Shown: piece after piece, positions 37,742 to 46,415 of the stretch | Numbering within the stretch: the stretch's first letter is position 1 | How the letters are laid out: each line of letters begins with the position of its first letter | DNA from: UBA6163 sp041753075 | GTDB lineage: Bacteria > Planctomycetota > Planctomycetia > Pirellulales > Pirellulaceae | Assembly: GCA_041753075.1 (NCBI GenBank) | Contig: JBGSVE010000010.1 | Coordinates: 32,416-96,415 of the forward strand | DNA: 64,000 nt | Direction: 5' to 3' | Made by a program: the position numbers and the translations under genes | The notes under the pieces: model-generated | What the model saw: only the letters and a program-made list of their open reading frames with translations | Told to the model about the DNA's origin: nothing | Databases searched by the model: none

Positions 37742-37969
37742 CGGTTGTTCGTAAAGCGTGGAAGATTTAGGCTCATCGACTTGCCTCGTTGTACGTTCAA
37801 CAGGCGAAAAGAGCATACCGATTTTTGCAGCAACCGAACGCCGTTTCTACGCCTCGATGCCAAATTTTTACTTCGCAGCCGCTGGTACTACCGCCAAACG
37901 CCGCTCAACTGTTCAACTCAACCAAACCAACCGACGATGACAAAAATTGTAGAACGTTTGCCGATCGCC

Positions 37970-39040
37970 ATGAAACCAATCACCGAACTTACCGACAACG
38001 ACGCGATCTCGCGGCTATGCGAAGAACTGGCCAGCGGTGCCGGCGAGCATGTCACCGCCGCGGACTGGCCGGCGCGTTCGTTGCAATTATGCGCCGACGC
38101 CGGCGTCTATCGCTGGTTCTTGCCGGCAGCGGCTCGCGGATACGGTTGGAGCGAGGCGGACCAGGTCGCTGCGTACCTGCGATTGGCCGCCGCCGACTTG
38201 ACGACAACGTTTGTGATGACGCAGTTCGTCGGTGCCTGCAAACGGATTGCCGGCAGCGACAATCCCGCGCCGCGAGAACGTTGGCTTGAGGATTCACTTC
38301 GCGGCCAGCGATTTGCCACGGTGGGAATCAGCCATCTGACGACCAGTCGCCAACACGTCGGCAAGCCGGTCTTGCAAGCGATACCCGAGGGTGATGGTTA
38401 TCGGCTCAACGGGATGTCGCCCTGGGTGACCGGTGCGATCCGGGCCGATGTGATTGTGCTCGCCGCGACCCTTGATGATGGCCGCGAATTGTTGGCGGCG
38501 GTCCCCACATCGCAAAGCGGCATCACGTGTGGCCCGGGTGCCGAGTTGTTGGCGTTGTCGGCCAGCCGCACCGACCGCGTTGAACTTGATAACGTCAGGG
38601 TCGAGGCCGAGATGCTGATTGCGGGGCCAATCGCCGGAGTGATGCAGGCGGGCTCCGGTGCAGGGACTGGTGGATTGCAAACGTCAACACTTGCCGCCGG
38701 ACTATCGCGGGCGGCGGTGGACTTTTTAATCTCCGAAAGTCTCAAACGAGATGATTTGCGCGATGTCGCTAAGCAACTTGACGATGAAACTAGCACCTTG
38801 TGCGATGACCTCGTTGCGGCGGCAAGCGGTGGCGTTTGCGATACCGGAAATTTGCGCGGACGAGCCAATCGATTGGTCATGCGCACGACCCAAGCTGCGA
38901 TGACGGCGGCAAAGGGCGCAGGCTATGTCGCCGGCCATCCAGTGGGTCGTTGGTGTCGCGAGGCGTTGTTCTTTTTGGTCTGGAGCTGCCCCCAACCGAT
39001 CGCGCACGAGCACCTGTGTGAACTGGCGGGAATCGAGTGA
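37970..39040 (+). CDS. Acyl-CoA dehydrogenase-like flavoprotein
   Basis: The protein (356 aa from ATG 37970) has the layout of the acyl-CoA dehydrogenase fold: an N-terminal helical domain (SLQLCADAGVYRWFLP, TTTFVMTQFVGACKRI), the middle beta-domain with GISHLTTS and WVTGAIRADVIV, and a C-terminal helical bundle. Those features match FAD-dependent acyl-CoA dehydrogenases and related hydroxylases. The catalytic Glu position could not be placed with confidence, so substrate and reaction are open. An in-frame ATG at 37937 would add 11 residues. That extension is encoded by a degenerate half copy of the interspersed palindrome (37946-37960), so the later start is preferred. It is divergent from glgP. 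Confidence 0.65.
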   Translation: MKPITELTDNDAISRLCEELASGAGEHVTAADWPARSLQLCADAGVYRWFLPAAARGYGWSEADQVAAYLRLAAADLTTTFVMTQFVGACKRIAGSDNPAPRERWLEDSLRGQRFATVGISHLTTSRQHVGKPVLQAIPEGDGYRLNGMSPWVTGAIRADVIVLAATLDDGRELLAAVPTSQSGITCGPGAELLALSASRTDRVELDNVRVEAEMLIAGPIAGVMQAGSGAGTGGLQTSTLAAGLSRAAVDFLISESLKRDDLRDVAKQLDDETSTLCDDLVAAASGGVCDTGNLRGRANRLVMRTTQAAMTAAKGAGYVAGHPVGRWCREALFFLVWSCPQPIAHEHLCELAGIE

Positions 39041-39063
39041 CAAATGTGTTTTAAAACACGTTC

Positions 39064-39426
39064 TCAATCCGCAGGTTTGGTCATCGCGAGTGCATTCAAC
39101 TCGGCAAATGACTCCAAAGCCATGCTGAGAAATTGTTGTATCTCATCGTCGCCGTCAGCAATCTTTGTTTTCACCAGTTCAAGTGCCATTGAGGCAATGT
39201 GCAGGCAATTGGCGATGTGATGACGACGTTCCGATCGGCTCAGCGACGAACAATCCGCTTGGCCAAGTATCGGCCATCGCCACTCGTCAATCCGCGAGGT
39301 GAAGAAGTCTTCTGGCACCTGGGCTTCGATCCAATTGATCGCTCCGCGAGATCGCCCCACCTTGATTGAGACGGTGAGGTTGGGAAAGCAATGGTCTTCG
39401 TAATTTCGGTGGGTGCCTCGAGACAT
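39064..39426 (-). CDS. Hypothetical protein, 120 aa
   Basis: No family is recognised. The first half contains a possible beta region (NLTVSIKVGRSRGAINWIEA). The second half is helical and amphipathic (HIANCLHIASMALELVKTKI, EIQQFLSMALESFAELNALA). There is no signal peptide or membrane segment, so it is likely cytoplasmic. It converges with the acyl-CoA dehydrogenase-like gene 23 bases away, and its upstream side carries the head-to-head palindromic repeat. Protein-like composition supports it as a real gene. Confidence 0.5.
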   Translation of the reverse strand: MSRGTHRNYEDHCFPNLTVSIKVGRSRGAINWIEAQVPEDFFTSRIDEWRWPILGQADCSSLSRSERRHHIANCLHIASMALELVKTKIADGDDEIQQFLSMALESFAELNALAMTKPAD

Positions 39427-39477
39427 CGAAGGACTCCGTTTTGAGCTGAGTTGGTCGTGCTTCTCGATTGCATGAAT

Positions 39478-39539
39478 TGTAGAACGGTTGTCCCCAACCG
39501 TTTGGGCGTTTCTGAACGGTTGGGGACAACCGTTCTACA
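39478..39539. repeat. Interspersed palindromic repeat, copy 2 (head-to-head pair)
   Basis: Two 25-base units face each other as a perfect inverted repeat: left arm 39478-39502, spacer 39503-39514 (TGGGCGTTTCTG), right arm 39515-39539. Each arm also contains its own small palindrome, AACGGTTG-TCCC-CAACCGTT. The left arm is identical to the single unit at 27013-27037. Confidence 0.85.
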
Positions 39540-39845
39540 CTACGTTGCATTTCATGTGCCGAAGTTTCCGCTCAAGACTGCAGCAACACAAAAGCAACGC
39601 CGGGTTGTCGGATGCGACAGAAAAATACGATCGACGCACGACGAGCACGATGTATCGCGAGATCAAGACATTGCGGGAGCTGGTTCTGATTTCGCAGAAC
39701 TCGCCGCATGTCGAGCAATACATCCGCCAAGAACGCGTGAGCTTGCCAACCATTCGGATTCGCTCCTCAAGAGGGCTTTTGCAAGTGCCCGATTGATCCG
39801 TTAAAGTAGAGCCTTGGGGTGATCTTCTTTTGATTGGCATATTCG
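39540..39845. other. Intergenic stretch with no supported gene
   Basis: Short frames exist on both strands (for instance a plus-strand frame ending at 39796), but they run through the palindromic repeat or have unconvincing composition. Nothing else is recognised here. It should hold the promoter of the secreted hypothetical protein that starts at 39846. Confidence 0.5.
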
Positions 39846-40505
39846 ATGTACTTTCTCTCTGTCCGCGGCGCGGCGCTGTTGTTGCTGTTCACGTTGTCGA
39901 CCAGCTTGCGTACCCAGGATTTTGACGGAAAGATTTCGCCGAAGGATTTCGCGCTGTTCGGCGACAAACCGCTGGAGTTGACAATGCGTTCAGGATTGAT
40001 GATTGCCGATGCAACGTTTGTCGGTCCCGTTCTGGATCCACGGTCGGAAAACATACGATTTCTCGAATACAAAACCGGACGGCGCAGTGTGAAGGCAAAG
40101 GTCGAAGACATCGGCGGATATACGAATCGTTTTTACAGCAACGTCGAATTGCCAACCTGGTTTGCGGCGGGGTTGCCCGGCGCATTGGCTGATGATGCCT
40201 TACCACGCGATGAAAAGTCGAACCGCAATGAAGCCGCCGGCATCGTCGATTCGGTTCGTCGCAGCGGGTCGCTCAACGCGATTTTAGACGCGACACGAAT
40301 TGAACAGGAACGCAAACCGTTGGCAAAGTTGTTGGTAAAGTTTTTAGTCCGCCGCGATCCACAGGCGACAACTCAGTATTTGAAAGACATAAAGACTGGC
40401 CAGGAACCGGCCGTCGCACTCAAAAACAATTTTGGGTTGACTCACGAAACCTTAGCGTTGGAATTTGGCCGTGCGCTGAATATTCCGAACGTGCGGCCAT
40501 TGTAG
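39846..40505 (+). CDS. Hypothetical secreted protein, 219 aa
   Basis: The ATG at 39846 opens with MYFLSVRGAALLLLFTLSTS, a plausible signal peptide, so export is likely. The middle part is polar and unrecognised. The C-terminal part (LVKFLVRRDPQATTQYLKDI, then GLTHETLALEFGRAL) faintly resembles the tail of peptidase-MA/DUF1570-like proteins, but no zinc motif is present. An upstream TTG at 39834 would add four residues. The stop codon TAG (40503-40505) lies inside a palindromic repeat. Function unknown. Confidence 0.55.
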   Translation: MYFLSVRGAALLLLFTLSTSLRTQDFDGKISPKDFALFGDKPLELTMRSGLMIADATFVGPVLDPRSENIRFLEYKTGRRSVKAKVEDIGGYTNRFYSNVELPTWFAAGLPGALADDALPRDEKSNRNEAAGIVDSVRRSGSLNAILDATRIEQERKPLAKLLVKFLVRRDPQATTQYLKDIKTGQEPAVALKNNFGLTHETLALEFGRALNIPNVRPL

Positions 40506-40529
40506 AACCATTGTCTCAATGGTTCTACA
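40501..40529 (+). repeat. Interspersed palindromic repeat, copy 3; possible terminator
   Basis: TGTAGAACCATTG (40501-40513), TCT, CAATGGTTCTACA (40517-40529) is a perfect 13-base-pair hairpin with a three-base loop. It is followed by ATTCTTTT, so it could end transcription of the plus-strand gene, whose stop codon it contains. It lies between two converging genes. Compared with other copies, the two variable stem bases are CA/TG instead of GG/CC. Confidence 0.75.
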
Positions 40530-40534
40530 TTCTT

Positions 40535-41794
40535 TTACTCTGGAAACCCGGTCAGGATGTCACGCATTGCGGCGGTTAGCCAATCACTTGGGGCAGTTCG
40601 TTTGCCGACAATGATCATGGGCAGACCGAGCGCACACAGCGATTCAGGCAGCGGTCCTTTCTCAAACATCAACAGCCATGTGATTGGCGACGTGCCGCCG
40701 ATTGTTTGATCGACAAAGCGACGCAATCTTGCTGCTTTCTCAGCGATATACTCGGGCGTCCAGTAGCCGACAACCTCGATCAGTAATTTTCGACCGTTTA
40801 CAACGTTATGCATGACAAAGTCGGGCGTCATCACCGATTGGCCAAGCACCAGAAACTCGGTCTCGCGCCGACACGTCCAGCCCGAAATCGGTGCCTTTTG
40901 CCATGCTGCGTCGATCCGTTGTTCGAGTTCGGAATCAAACGTTGGGGGCTGGGGCGCGGTTGAACGCAAGCCGTCGGTCGAGGATAAGTTCATCCGCATC
41001 AATCGCTTGCCTGGTGCGACAATTTCGGCACGCAGGTTCCAGTCGTCACAGACTAACAACGTCGGGATCATTTGCGCAAAGCGAATGCCATAGCGAGTTG
41101 TCTTTCGCAACAGCGATCCCGGACCATCCAAATCAAACCGATACACCGGAGGTTCAGTCGACAACCGTTCGATGCGGTGCATCAAGCCGCCAAGTTTCGC
41201 CTGAGAGAGAATAAGCCGAAAATTCGATCTCGCCTCAATGCGAACACGCGATGCACGGTATAGCGCCGCTTGTGTCTGTGCGACGTTGTAGCGTGACAAC
41301 AGATCACTCGGTCCGATGCTCTCATCGGTGCTTTTCAACTTTTGCAATTCAATCACGTCGCTAAAGAGTTCATCGCTGATTCGCTCCCAGGGTTTGCCAA
41401 TGATTTCCACGATTTTTGCGCGAGCGTTTTCGAGGTCGTGCTCGAAAATACCTTCGCGGCGAGTAACAATCGGGTGCATTGACGCCGCTTCACCAAAAAC
41501 GCGTCGCCGCAGCGCGACGGCTTTCTTGGCGTCGCCGACATACTCGCTGGCGTCGTCGAGCAATTTGCAAAACGACGCGATTCGTCGTGGCGGACAATTG
41601 CCCATTGCCAACATGATCGTTTCGATTTCGCGATGCAGACTTTTTCGAGATCGCCCAACGCCTTGTCGATAGGTTGCCAAGCATAGCCCCGCGGCCGCCA
41701 GATACGCATCGTCACGGCCGTGACGCAGTCGATCGGGCTCGACGCGCATTCGCGCGAAGTCGAAATGGATGATTGCCTGCTCGCTGCGAATCAT
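40535..41794 (-). CDS. Bax1/DUF790-family nuclease
   Basis: The 419-aa protein matches the DUF790 family, whose archaeal member Bax1 is a nuclease that works with XPB in cutting DNA near repair bubbles. A C-terminal PD-(D/E)xK-like core is visible: TPDFVMHNV near residue 323 gives the Asp, and LIEVVGYWTPEYI around 339-351 gives the Glu and the conserved GYW. The N-terminal half is helical (SDLLSRYNVAQTQAALYRAS), the usual DUF790 opening. Its ATG overlaps the stop of the XPB-like helicase gene in ATGA, so the two are translationally coupled and act as a pair in DNA repair (established for archaea, inferred here). Confidence 0.85.
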   Translation of the reverse strand: MIRSEQAIIHFDFARMRVEPDRLRHGRDDAYLAAAGLCLATYRQGVGRSRKSLHREIETIMLAMGNCPPRRIASFCKLLDDASEYVGDAKKAVALRRRVFGEAASMHPIVTRREGIFEHDLENARAKIVEIIGKPWERISDELFSDVIELQKLKSTDESIGPSDLLSRYNVAQTQAALYRASRVRIEARSNFRLILSQAKLGGLMHRIERLSTEPPVYRFDLDGPGSLLRKTTRYGIRFAQMIPTLLVCDDWNLRAEIVAPGKRLMRMNLSSTDGLRSTAPQPPTFDSELEQRIDAAWQKAPISGWTCRRETEFLVLGQSVMTPDFVMHNVVNGRKLLIEVVGYWTPEYIAEKAARLRRFVDQTIGGTSPITWLLMFEKGPLPESLCALGLPMIIVGKRTAPSDWLTAAMRDILTGFPE

Positions 41795-43209
41795 GGCTGA
41801 CGTCCTGGCCGATAAACTTGATTGCGGCGGCGGTTGCGACTGCGATTGACCTCGTTGGTATCCTCGGTGACGACTTCATAAAGAGTTGCCAAGCGATCAC
41901 CTTGCCCACGCCGAAGCACGCGGCCCAGGCGCTGGATCGCTTGCCGTTGACTAGACATTCCGCCCAGCACAATGGCCGTTTTCACTTCGGGCAAATCGAC
42001 GCCTTCGTCGAGCACACGATTGGCGATCAGCACCGGGAAGCGCCCTGAGGAAAAACCTTCGAGCCACAAGCGGCGTTCGCGTTTGGCGCAGTGAGACAAC
42101 AAGCAGGGGACGAGAAATCGCTTGGACAGGTCACGAGCCATCGCATTGGAGCCCGTGAACACGATCACTTGTTCGCCGGCGTGCAAGCGAAACAAGTCTT
42201 CGAGCAATCGCATCTTTCCCTCCGCACGTTCTTCGATCTGACGCTTCATGCGAAAGGCTTTTGTCGCCCGCGTCGCTTCGAGCGCTCGTTCAGGGTTGTC
42301 GTTGGCCGCGGCTGACAGTTTGTAAACATGCTCCCAGCGAAACGTCGGCTCGAGCTCGCGTTGTTCACGAACAAAGGATTGAACGGTCTTAGACAATTCG
42401 CGATATCGTTTCGCTTCGTCGTCATTCATTCGTACCGCGATTCGCCGCACCGTATACTCGGCGAGCGTCTTGCCCGCTGCGCCGGCGATCGATTGCTGAT
42501 AAAGCGTGGGACCAACAAGCTGGTGAAGCAGTCTTAATCGCTCGTTGTCCGTCGGCAAAGTCGCGGTCAAGCCTAAGCGAAACGCCGCCGGTGACATTCT
42601 GGCTGCGTCGCTACGAAACGTACTTGGCAAATGATGCACTTCGTCGAATACGATCATGCCGAAACGATCACCGATGCGCGGCATGTGAATCGCGGCGGAA
42701 TCGTAAGTCGTTACGCTAATGGGACTGACGCGGTGAATACCATCACCGATCAAGCCCGCATCAATACCGGTGGCTTCGCGCAACTTGTCATGCCATTGGT
42801 ACATCAGGTCACGCACGGGCACGACGACCAACACGCTGCACTGGGCGCGGACTATCAAGTCGATCGCCACGACGGTTTTCCCGGTACCCGTGGGCATGAT
42901 GACCAAGCCACAACGGCCGCCGGTCTGAAACGCGTCGACGGCGGCGACCTGGTCTTCGCGCAGCTTGACCGAGCGTTTGTCGGGAATCCTGATCGATTGT
43001 CCTTCAGGTGACAGTTCCCAAACTACGCTGCCAACATGGTTGTCACTCAATCGCCGGCCAAGCATCTGTGCCCACATCGCATCGCACCGCCAGATATCAT
43101 CGCGATCGTCCCAAACCAGCGGTACGCCACCGCATACTTCCTCGATCAATCCGCGTGATGCGCCGGCAACTCGCAGAGTTCCCTGGTGAAATGTTATTAT
43201 GACTTTCAT
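41791..43209 (-). CDS. XPB/Rad25-like DNA helicase
   Basis: The 472-aa superfamily 2 helicase has Walker A MPTGTGKTVVA (108-112 core), DEVHHLP (189-192 core), GLTATLPTDNERL (motif III region, about 213-225), FTGSNAMARDL, NRVLDEGVDLPEV and QRLGRVLRRG (motif VI). The N-terminal 80 residues resemble the damage-recognition domain of short archaeal and bacterial XPBs. The RED motif that follows TAT in characterised XPB proteins is not intact: the place reads LPTDNER. The protein probably opens DNA for the DUF790 nuclease encoded immediately downstream. About 280 bases with two palindromic elements lie before it; no promoter was assigned. Confidence 0.85.
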   Translation of the reverse strand: MKVIITFHQGTLRVAGASRGLIEEVCGGVPLVWDDRDDIWRCDAMWAQMLGRRLSDNHVGSVVWELSPEGQSIRIPDKRSVKLREDQVAAVDAFQTGGRCGLVIMPTGTGKTVVAIDLIVRAQCSVLVVVPVRDLMYQWHDKLREATGIDAGLIGDGIHRVSPISVTTYDSAAIHMPRIGDRFGMIVFDEVHHLPSTFRSDAARMSPAAFRLGLTATLPTDNERLRLLHQLVGPTLYQQSIAGAAGKTLAEYTVRRIAVRMNDDEAKRYRELSKTVQSFVREQRELEPTFRWEHVYKLSAAANDNPERALEATRATKAFRMKRQIEERAEGKMRLLEDLFRLHAGEQVIVFTGSNAMARDLSKRFLVPCLLSHCAKRERRLWLEGFSSGRFPVLIANRVLDEGVDLPEVKTAIVLGGMSSQRQAIQRLGRVLRRGQGDRLATLYEVVTEDTNEVNRSRNRRRNQVYRPGRQP

Positions 43210-43267
43210 GCGAAAATTGTACGGAATTCCTCGCGACGCCCGCAGTGTACGAACGAAGTGCGACCCG

Positions 43268-43291
43268 AACGATTGAGGACAATCGTTCTAC
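43268..43291 (-). repeat. Interspersed palindromic repeat, copy 4 (single unit)
   Basis: On the minus strand the unit reads GTAGAACGATTGTCCTCAATCGTT: stem AACGATTG/CAATCGTT, loop TCCT. The variable stem pair is GA/TC, so both sides changed together compared with the other copies. Confidence 0.7.
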
Positions 43292-43427
43292 CATCGATGC
43301 TGCAAAATTCCAACGATCTAAAACAACCATGGGACTCGCCCATCATGCGGGCTCATTCGTTGTTGCTCCTGCCTGGACAGCGCCAGGTCACATTGAAAAC
43401 ATTCTGTTTTGCGGAGTCATTCGATTT

Positions 43428-43491
43428 GTGAGCGGACCGGCACTAGCCGCCGGTTCCGATCGATAGAGGCCGAGGGCTAGGGCCCGCTCAC
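43428..43491. repeat. Imperfect inverted repeat (GCTAG type), copy 1
   Basis: GTGAGCGGACCGGCACTAGC (43428 onward) is mirrored by GGGCTAGGGCCCGCTCAC ending at 43491. It resembles the element at 59469-59530, sharing the CTAGCCGCCGG core and the outer GCTCAC end. The stop codon of the next minus-strand gene (43488-43490) lies inside it. Confidence 0.65.
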
Positions 43492-45071
43492 CGAACTCCG
43501 CGCTGTCCAGCTAGCCAGAGGTCGGCCACTCGCGCGGGCTGGCCCGGTTGCTCGCTGGTCAGATTCACCAGCAGTAAATCGCCGATGGCGAGATTGTCGC
43601 GCTGGACCAGCGAGTCATTTTCCCAGATGCGTGTATCGGCGGTCACGCGCAGTATGCTGTGTCCAAAGTCGGGAGCCGGCACGATGTCACCGTTGTAGTT
43701 CTGCAGGTCGGTATGCTGCCAAGCGACGTGTAATTTGTGGTCGTCAAGGTCGAGCGCGGTGATGCGGTAGGTGAGGTTCTGTTGCGCGAGGTGACTATAC
43801 TCGTCGCCAATGAATGTGCACCGGGTGAACGCACCCTGAAGGTCTTGATACATATAAAATCGGTAACGCTCGCCCAGTTCCAGAGCCTCAAATTTTGCCT
43901 CCGCACCGTGACGGCGAATCGTGGCGATGATTTCTTGTGTTCGGATGGGGCCCGACTCGCGGGGTTTGTTGACGTTTTGAACCAGCCGCGCACCGGAGTC
44001 GCTGAGTGTGAAGCGAACCAGTTCACCTATGCGATCCGCGCGGAACTCGCCGGTTCGATTGACCGCGTCCACTTTGTTCAACTCGCCCATTACGACGTGT
44101 TGCGAGTCGACCGGCGGCGGGACGCCAGCTTGCGGTTGATACCAAGGCAAGTGACGATTGCCAAATTCGGTTCGAAACGGAAATTGCTCCGGGTACTCCT
44201 TGGCCGGGTTTTCCTGGAAGTCAAGCGAGCGCAGCGTACCCAGTCCGTAGTTCAAGAGACTCTCGGCGAACGGTTGATCGCGCGCCGGCCAGCCCGATCC
44301 GAAGACGCGGACGACACGGCCTTGGCGAAAACCTTCGAGCATATTATTCGCCGCAATCACGACCTGGAAACCGCTGCAACCGTAAACATTGACCGGTACG
44401 GTTGTTTCTTTAACCACCTGGCCCGGCTCGCCATCGACGATTGGATTCCAGGTGCGCAGTTCGTCGTTGGCCACGCACAATCTCACGGTCTTGCCAACCG
44501 CAAAGTCGTTCATCCAGGTTTCTTTGAAACGTGATGGGTCGCCGCTGAAGAACGTCACGGTCACGTTATTTCCGTCGGTGCGATCGATCCAGCCGGGCAG
44601 GCCCCGCGCTCGCGTGAACTCGGCGAACTTACGTCGTTGGTTTTCACTCGCCAACTGATCGGTGTCGCGATCATTCGAGTCGATCGCCGATTGATCCTGC
44701 AGCTTGGCCAGACGCGTGAAGTTGCCATCGGCATCCTGGTTCAAGATGAACAAGCAGTTTGTGCCCAACGGGACATCGCTCAGGTCCGCTTCGGCGTTGA
44801 GATAGGTCACCGCGCCGTACGGCGGTAAAGTGAAGTCAATTAACTCGCCCGACTTGGTCGCGCGGAATTGGCCGGTGCGATGAATGAAATCCGCGCTCAC
44901 GAATTCGCCGCTCATCCGTTTGCCGGAATGATGCGGCGGAAACTCGAGCGGCTGCGGCTGGTACGACGGTAAATTTCCATCGCGAACTGGCTCAGCGGAC
45001 AATGCACTCACGACCATGAACAGCAAGGAGATGTTCGCTAAATGGACGGCGGCAGGTTTGATTGAATCCAT
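43488..45071 (-). CDS. Secreted hypothetical protein with internal duplication
   Basis: The 527-aa protein opens with a signal-peptide-like stretch (ANISLLFMVVSALSAEP). Two similar halves are visible: GEFVSADFIHRTGQFRA followed by GELIDFTLPPYGAV near residue 55, and GELNKVDAVNRTGEFRA followed by GELVRFTLSDSGA near 340. Each is followed by a beta-rich segment (LGTNCLFILNQDADGNFTRL and LGERYRFYMYQDLQGAFTRC). The pattern suggests small beta-barrel (OB-like) domains in a periplasmic protein, which is inference. The start lies 18 bases after the waaA stop and probably shares its transcript. Function unknown. Confidence 0.65.
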   Translation of the reverse strand: MDSIKPAAVHLANISLLFMVVSALSAEPVRDGNLPSYQPQPLEFPPHHSGKRMSGEFVSADFIHRTGQFRATKSGELIDFTLPPYGAVTYLNAEADLSDVPLGTNCLFILNQDADGNFTRLAKLQDQSAIDSNDRDTDQLASENQRRKFAEFTRARGLPGWIDRTDGNNVTVTFFSGDPSRFKETWMNDFAVGKTVRLCVANDELRTWNPIVDGEPGQVVKETTVPVNVYGCSGFQVVIAANNMLEGFRQGRVVRVFGSGWPARDQPFAESLLNYGLGTLRSLDFQENPAKEYPEQFPFRTEFGNRHLPWYQPQAGVPPPVDSQHVVMGELNKVDAVNRTGEFRADRIGELVRFTLSDSGARLVQNVNKPRESGPIRTQEIIATIRRHGAEAKFEALELGERYRFYMYQDLQGAFTRCTFIGDEYSHLAQQNLTYRITALDLDDHKLHVAWQHTDLQNYNGDIVPAPDFGHSILRVTADTRIWENDSLVQRDNLAIGDLLLVNLTSEQPGQPARVADLWLAGQRGVR

Positions 45072-45089
45072 CCTATTTTAAGGAGGCGT

Positions 45090-46406
45090 CTACGCCGCAC
45101 GGGCATATCGCTCGACGCTTGACGATGTGACCTGCACCAAATGCTCGATCGTTCGCCGCGTCGCACCGCGGTGTGAATGCACAACGGCTTGGGCGTGAAT
45201 GCCCAAACGATCCGCCGCGGGTGGATCGCTTAAACAACGATCAATGAACCGATGCAGATCTTCAGGTTCGTGCAACCGCACCGCGCCGTCGGCATCGATC
45301 AAACGTCTGGCAATGTCATCGAAGTTCTTGGTGTTGGGCCCAAAGCAAACCGCACATCCGTAGCCGGCCGGTTCGAGCATGTTTTGGCCGCCGCGATCAC
45401 CGAAGGCACCACCGACGAACGCGATCCGCGCGGTGCCCCACCAATGCCTTAGCTCACCGATCGTGTCGACCAAGACAATGGTATTGGCACCCCAATCGTT
45501 GGCGGCAGATTTCGATTCGCTGCGCCGGCGACATTCAAAACCCATCGATTGAACAAGCTTGGCGACTTCGTCGAATCGCGTTGCGTGCCGCGGCGTGATG
45601 ACCAAACGCAGCTCCGGATGAGCCGTTTGTAATTGGCGATAGGCGTCAATCGCGATCCGTTCTTCGCCGGCGTGGGTGCTGCCGGCCAGCATGACTTGAT
45701 GCCACGGATTCGCACCCGTCCAGTCAATTCGCGCGTTGACTTCGGGCGTGTCGCGCGTTGTGGGGGCGTCATCGAATTTGAGTGAACCGGTGACGGTGAT
45801 CGACGACTTGTCCGTTCCGCAGGCGATGAAGCGCGCGGCGTAATCGTGGTCTTGGCAACCCATCCAAGCTATTCTTGCAAAGGTGGATCGCAGCAACCGA
45901 TCGACGCGCGTGTAGGTTGCTAGGCTGCGTTCGCTCAAGCGTGCGTTGACGACAGTGCAAGGAATCCCACGGTCGGTGACCAAGCGAATCAGGTTTGGCC
46001 AAAGTTCCAGTTCGACGAGAATTAGCAAACTTGGTCGCAGCGTGTCGAGCGTGCGGGTGACTGACCAAGTGAAATCGAGTGGACAAAAAAAGACGGTGAT
46101 GCCAAGGTCAGCGAAGCGCTGGCGAGCAAGATCGAATCCGGTGTCGGTCGAGCAGCTAACGGCGATCCGCCATTGGGGATGACATTTGCGAAATTCGGCA
46201 ACAAGGCCGGGCAACAGATTGACTTCGCCAACGCTGACCGCGTGAAACCAAGCGGTTGATTGTGCCGACGGAGTGAACTCGTGTGGTTGCAGCCCCAGGA
46301 ATTTTTGCCGGACGCCGTGTCGATATCGACCTTCGCGTATCGCGCGATAAGCGATCAAGGGCGACGCGAATACGAGGGCGCAAAGGTAGATGATATTGAA
46401 GAACAA
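45090..46406 (-). CDS. waaA: 3-deoxy-D-manno-octulosonic acid (Kdo) transferase
   Basis: The 438-aa protein transfers Kdo from CMP-Kdo to lipid A precursors in lipopolysaccharide synthesis. Characteristic features are an N-terminal membrane anchor (IIYLCALVFASPLIAYRAI), FHAVSVGEVNLLPGLV, SCSTDTGFDLAR, VELELWPNLI, GSLKFDD, AGSTHAGEE, ITPRHATRFDEV, and the C-terminal GGAFGDRGGQNMLEPAGYG. These match the GT30 family along its whole length. Its presence supports an outer membrane with Kdo-containing lipid. It starts nine bases after the secA stop, so it is cotranscribed with secA. Confidence 0.93.
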   Translation of the reverse strand: MFFNIIYLCALVFASPLIAYRAIREGRYRHGVRQKFLGLQPHEFTPSAQSTAWFHAVSVGEVNLLPGLVAEFRKCHPQWRIAVSCSTDTGFDLARQRFADLGITVFFCPLDFTWSVTRTLDTLRPSLLILVELELWPNLIRLVTDRGIPCTVVNARLSERSLATYTRVDRLLRSTFARIAWMGCQDHDYAARFIACGTDKSSITVTGSLKFDDAPTTRDTPEVNARIDWTGANPWHQVMLAGSTHAGEERIAIDAYRQLQTAHPELRLVITPRHATRFDEVAKLVQSMGFECRRRSESKSAANDWGANTIVLVDTIGELRHWWGTARIAFVGGAFGDRGGQNMLEPAGYGCAVCFGPNTKNFDDIARRLIDADGAVRLHEPEDLHRFIDRCLSDPPAADRLGIHAQAVVHSHRGATRRTIEHLVQVTSSSVERYARAA

Positions 46407-46415
46407 CTGAAATTC

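Noticed and set aside
39488..39796. Plus-strand frame of 102 codons after the head-to-head repeat
   Set aside because: Its first third is the repeat itself, no ribosome site precedes it, and no family is recognised.
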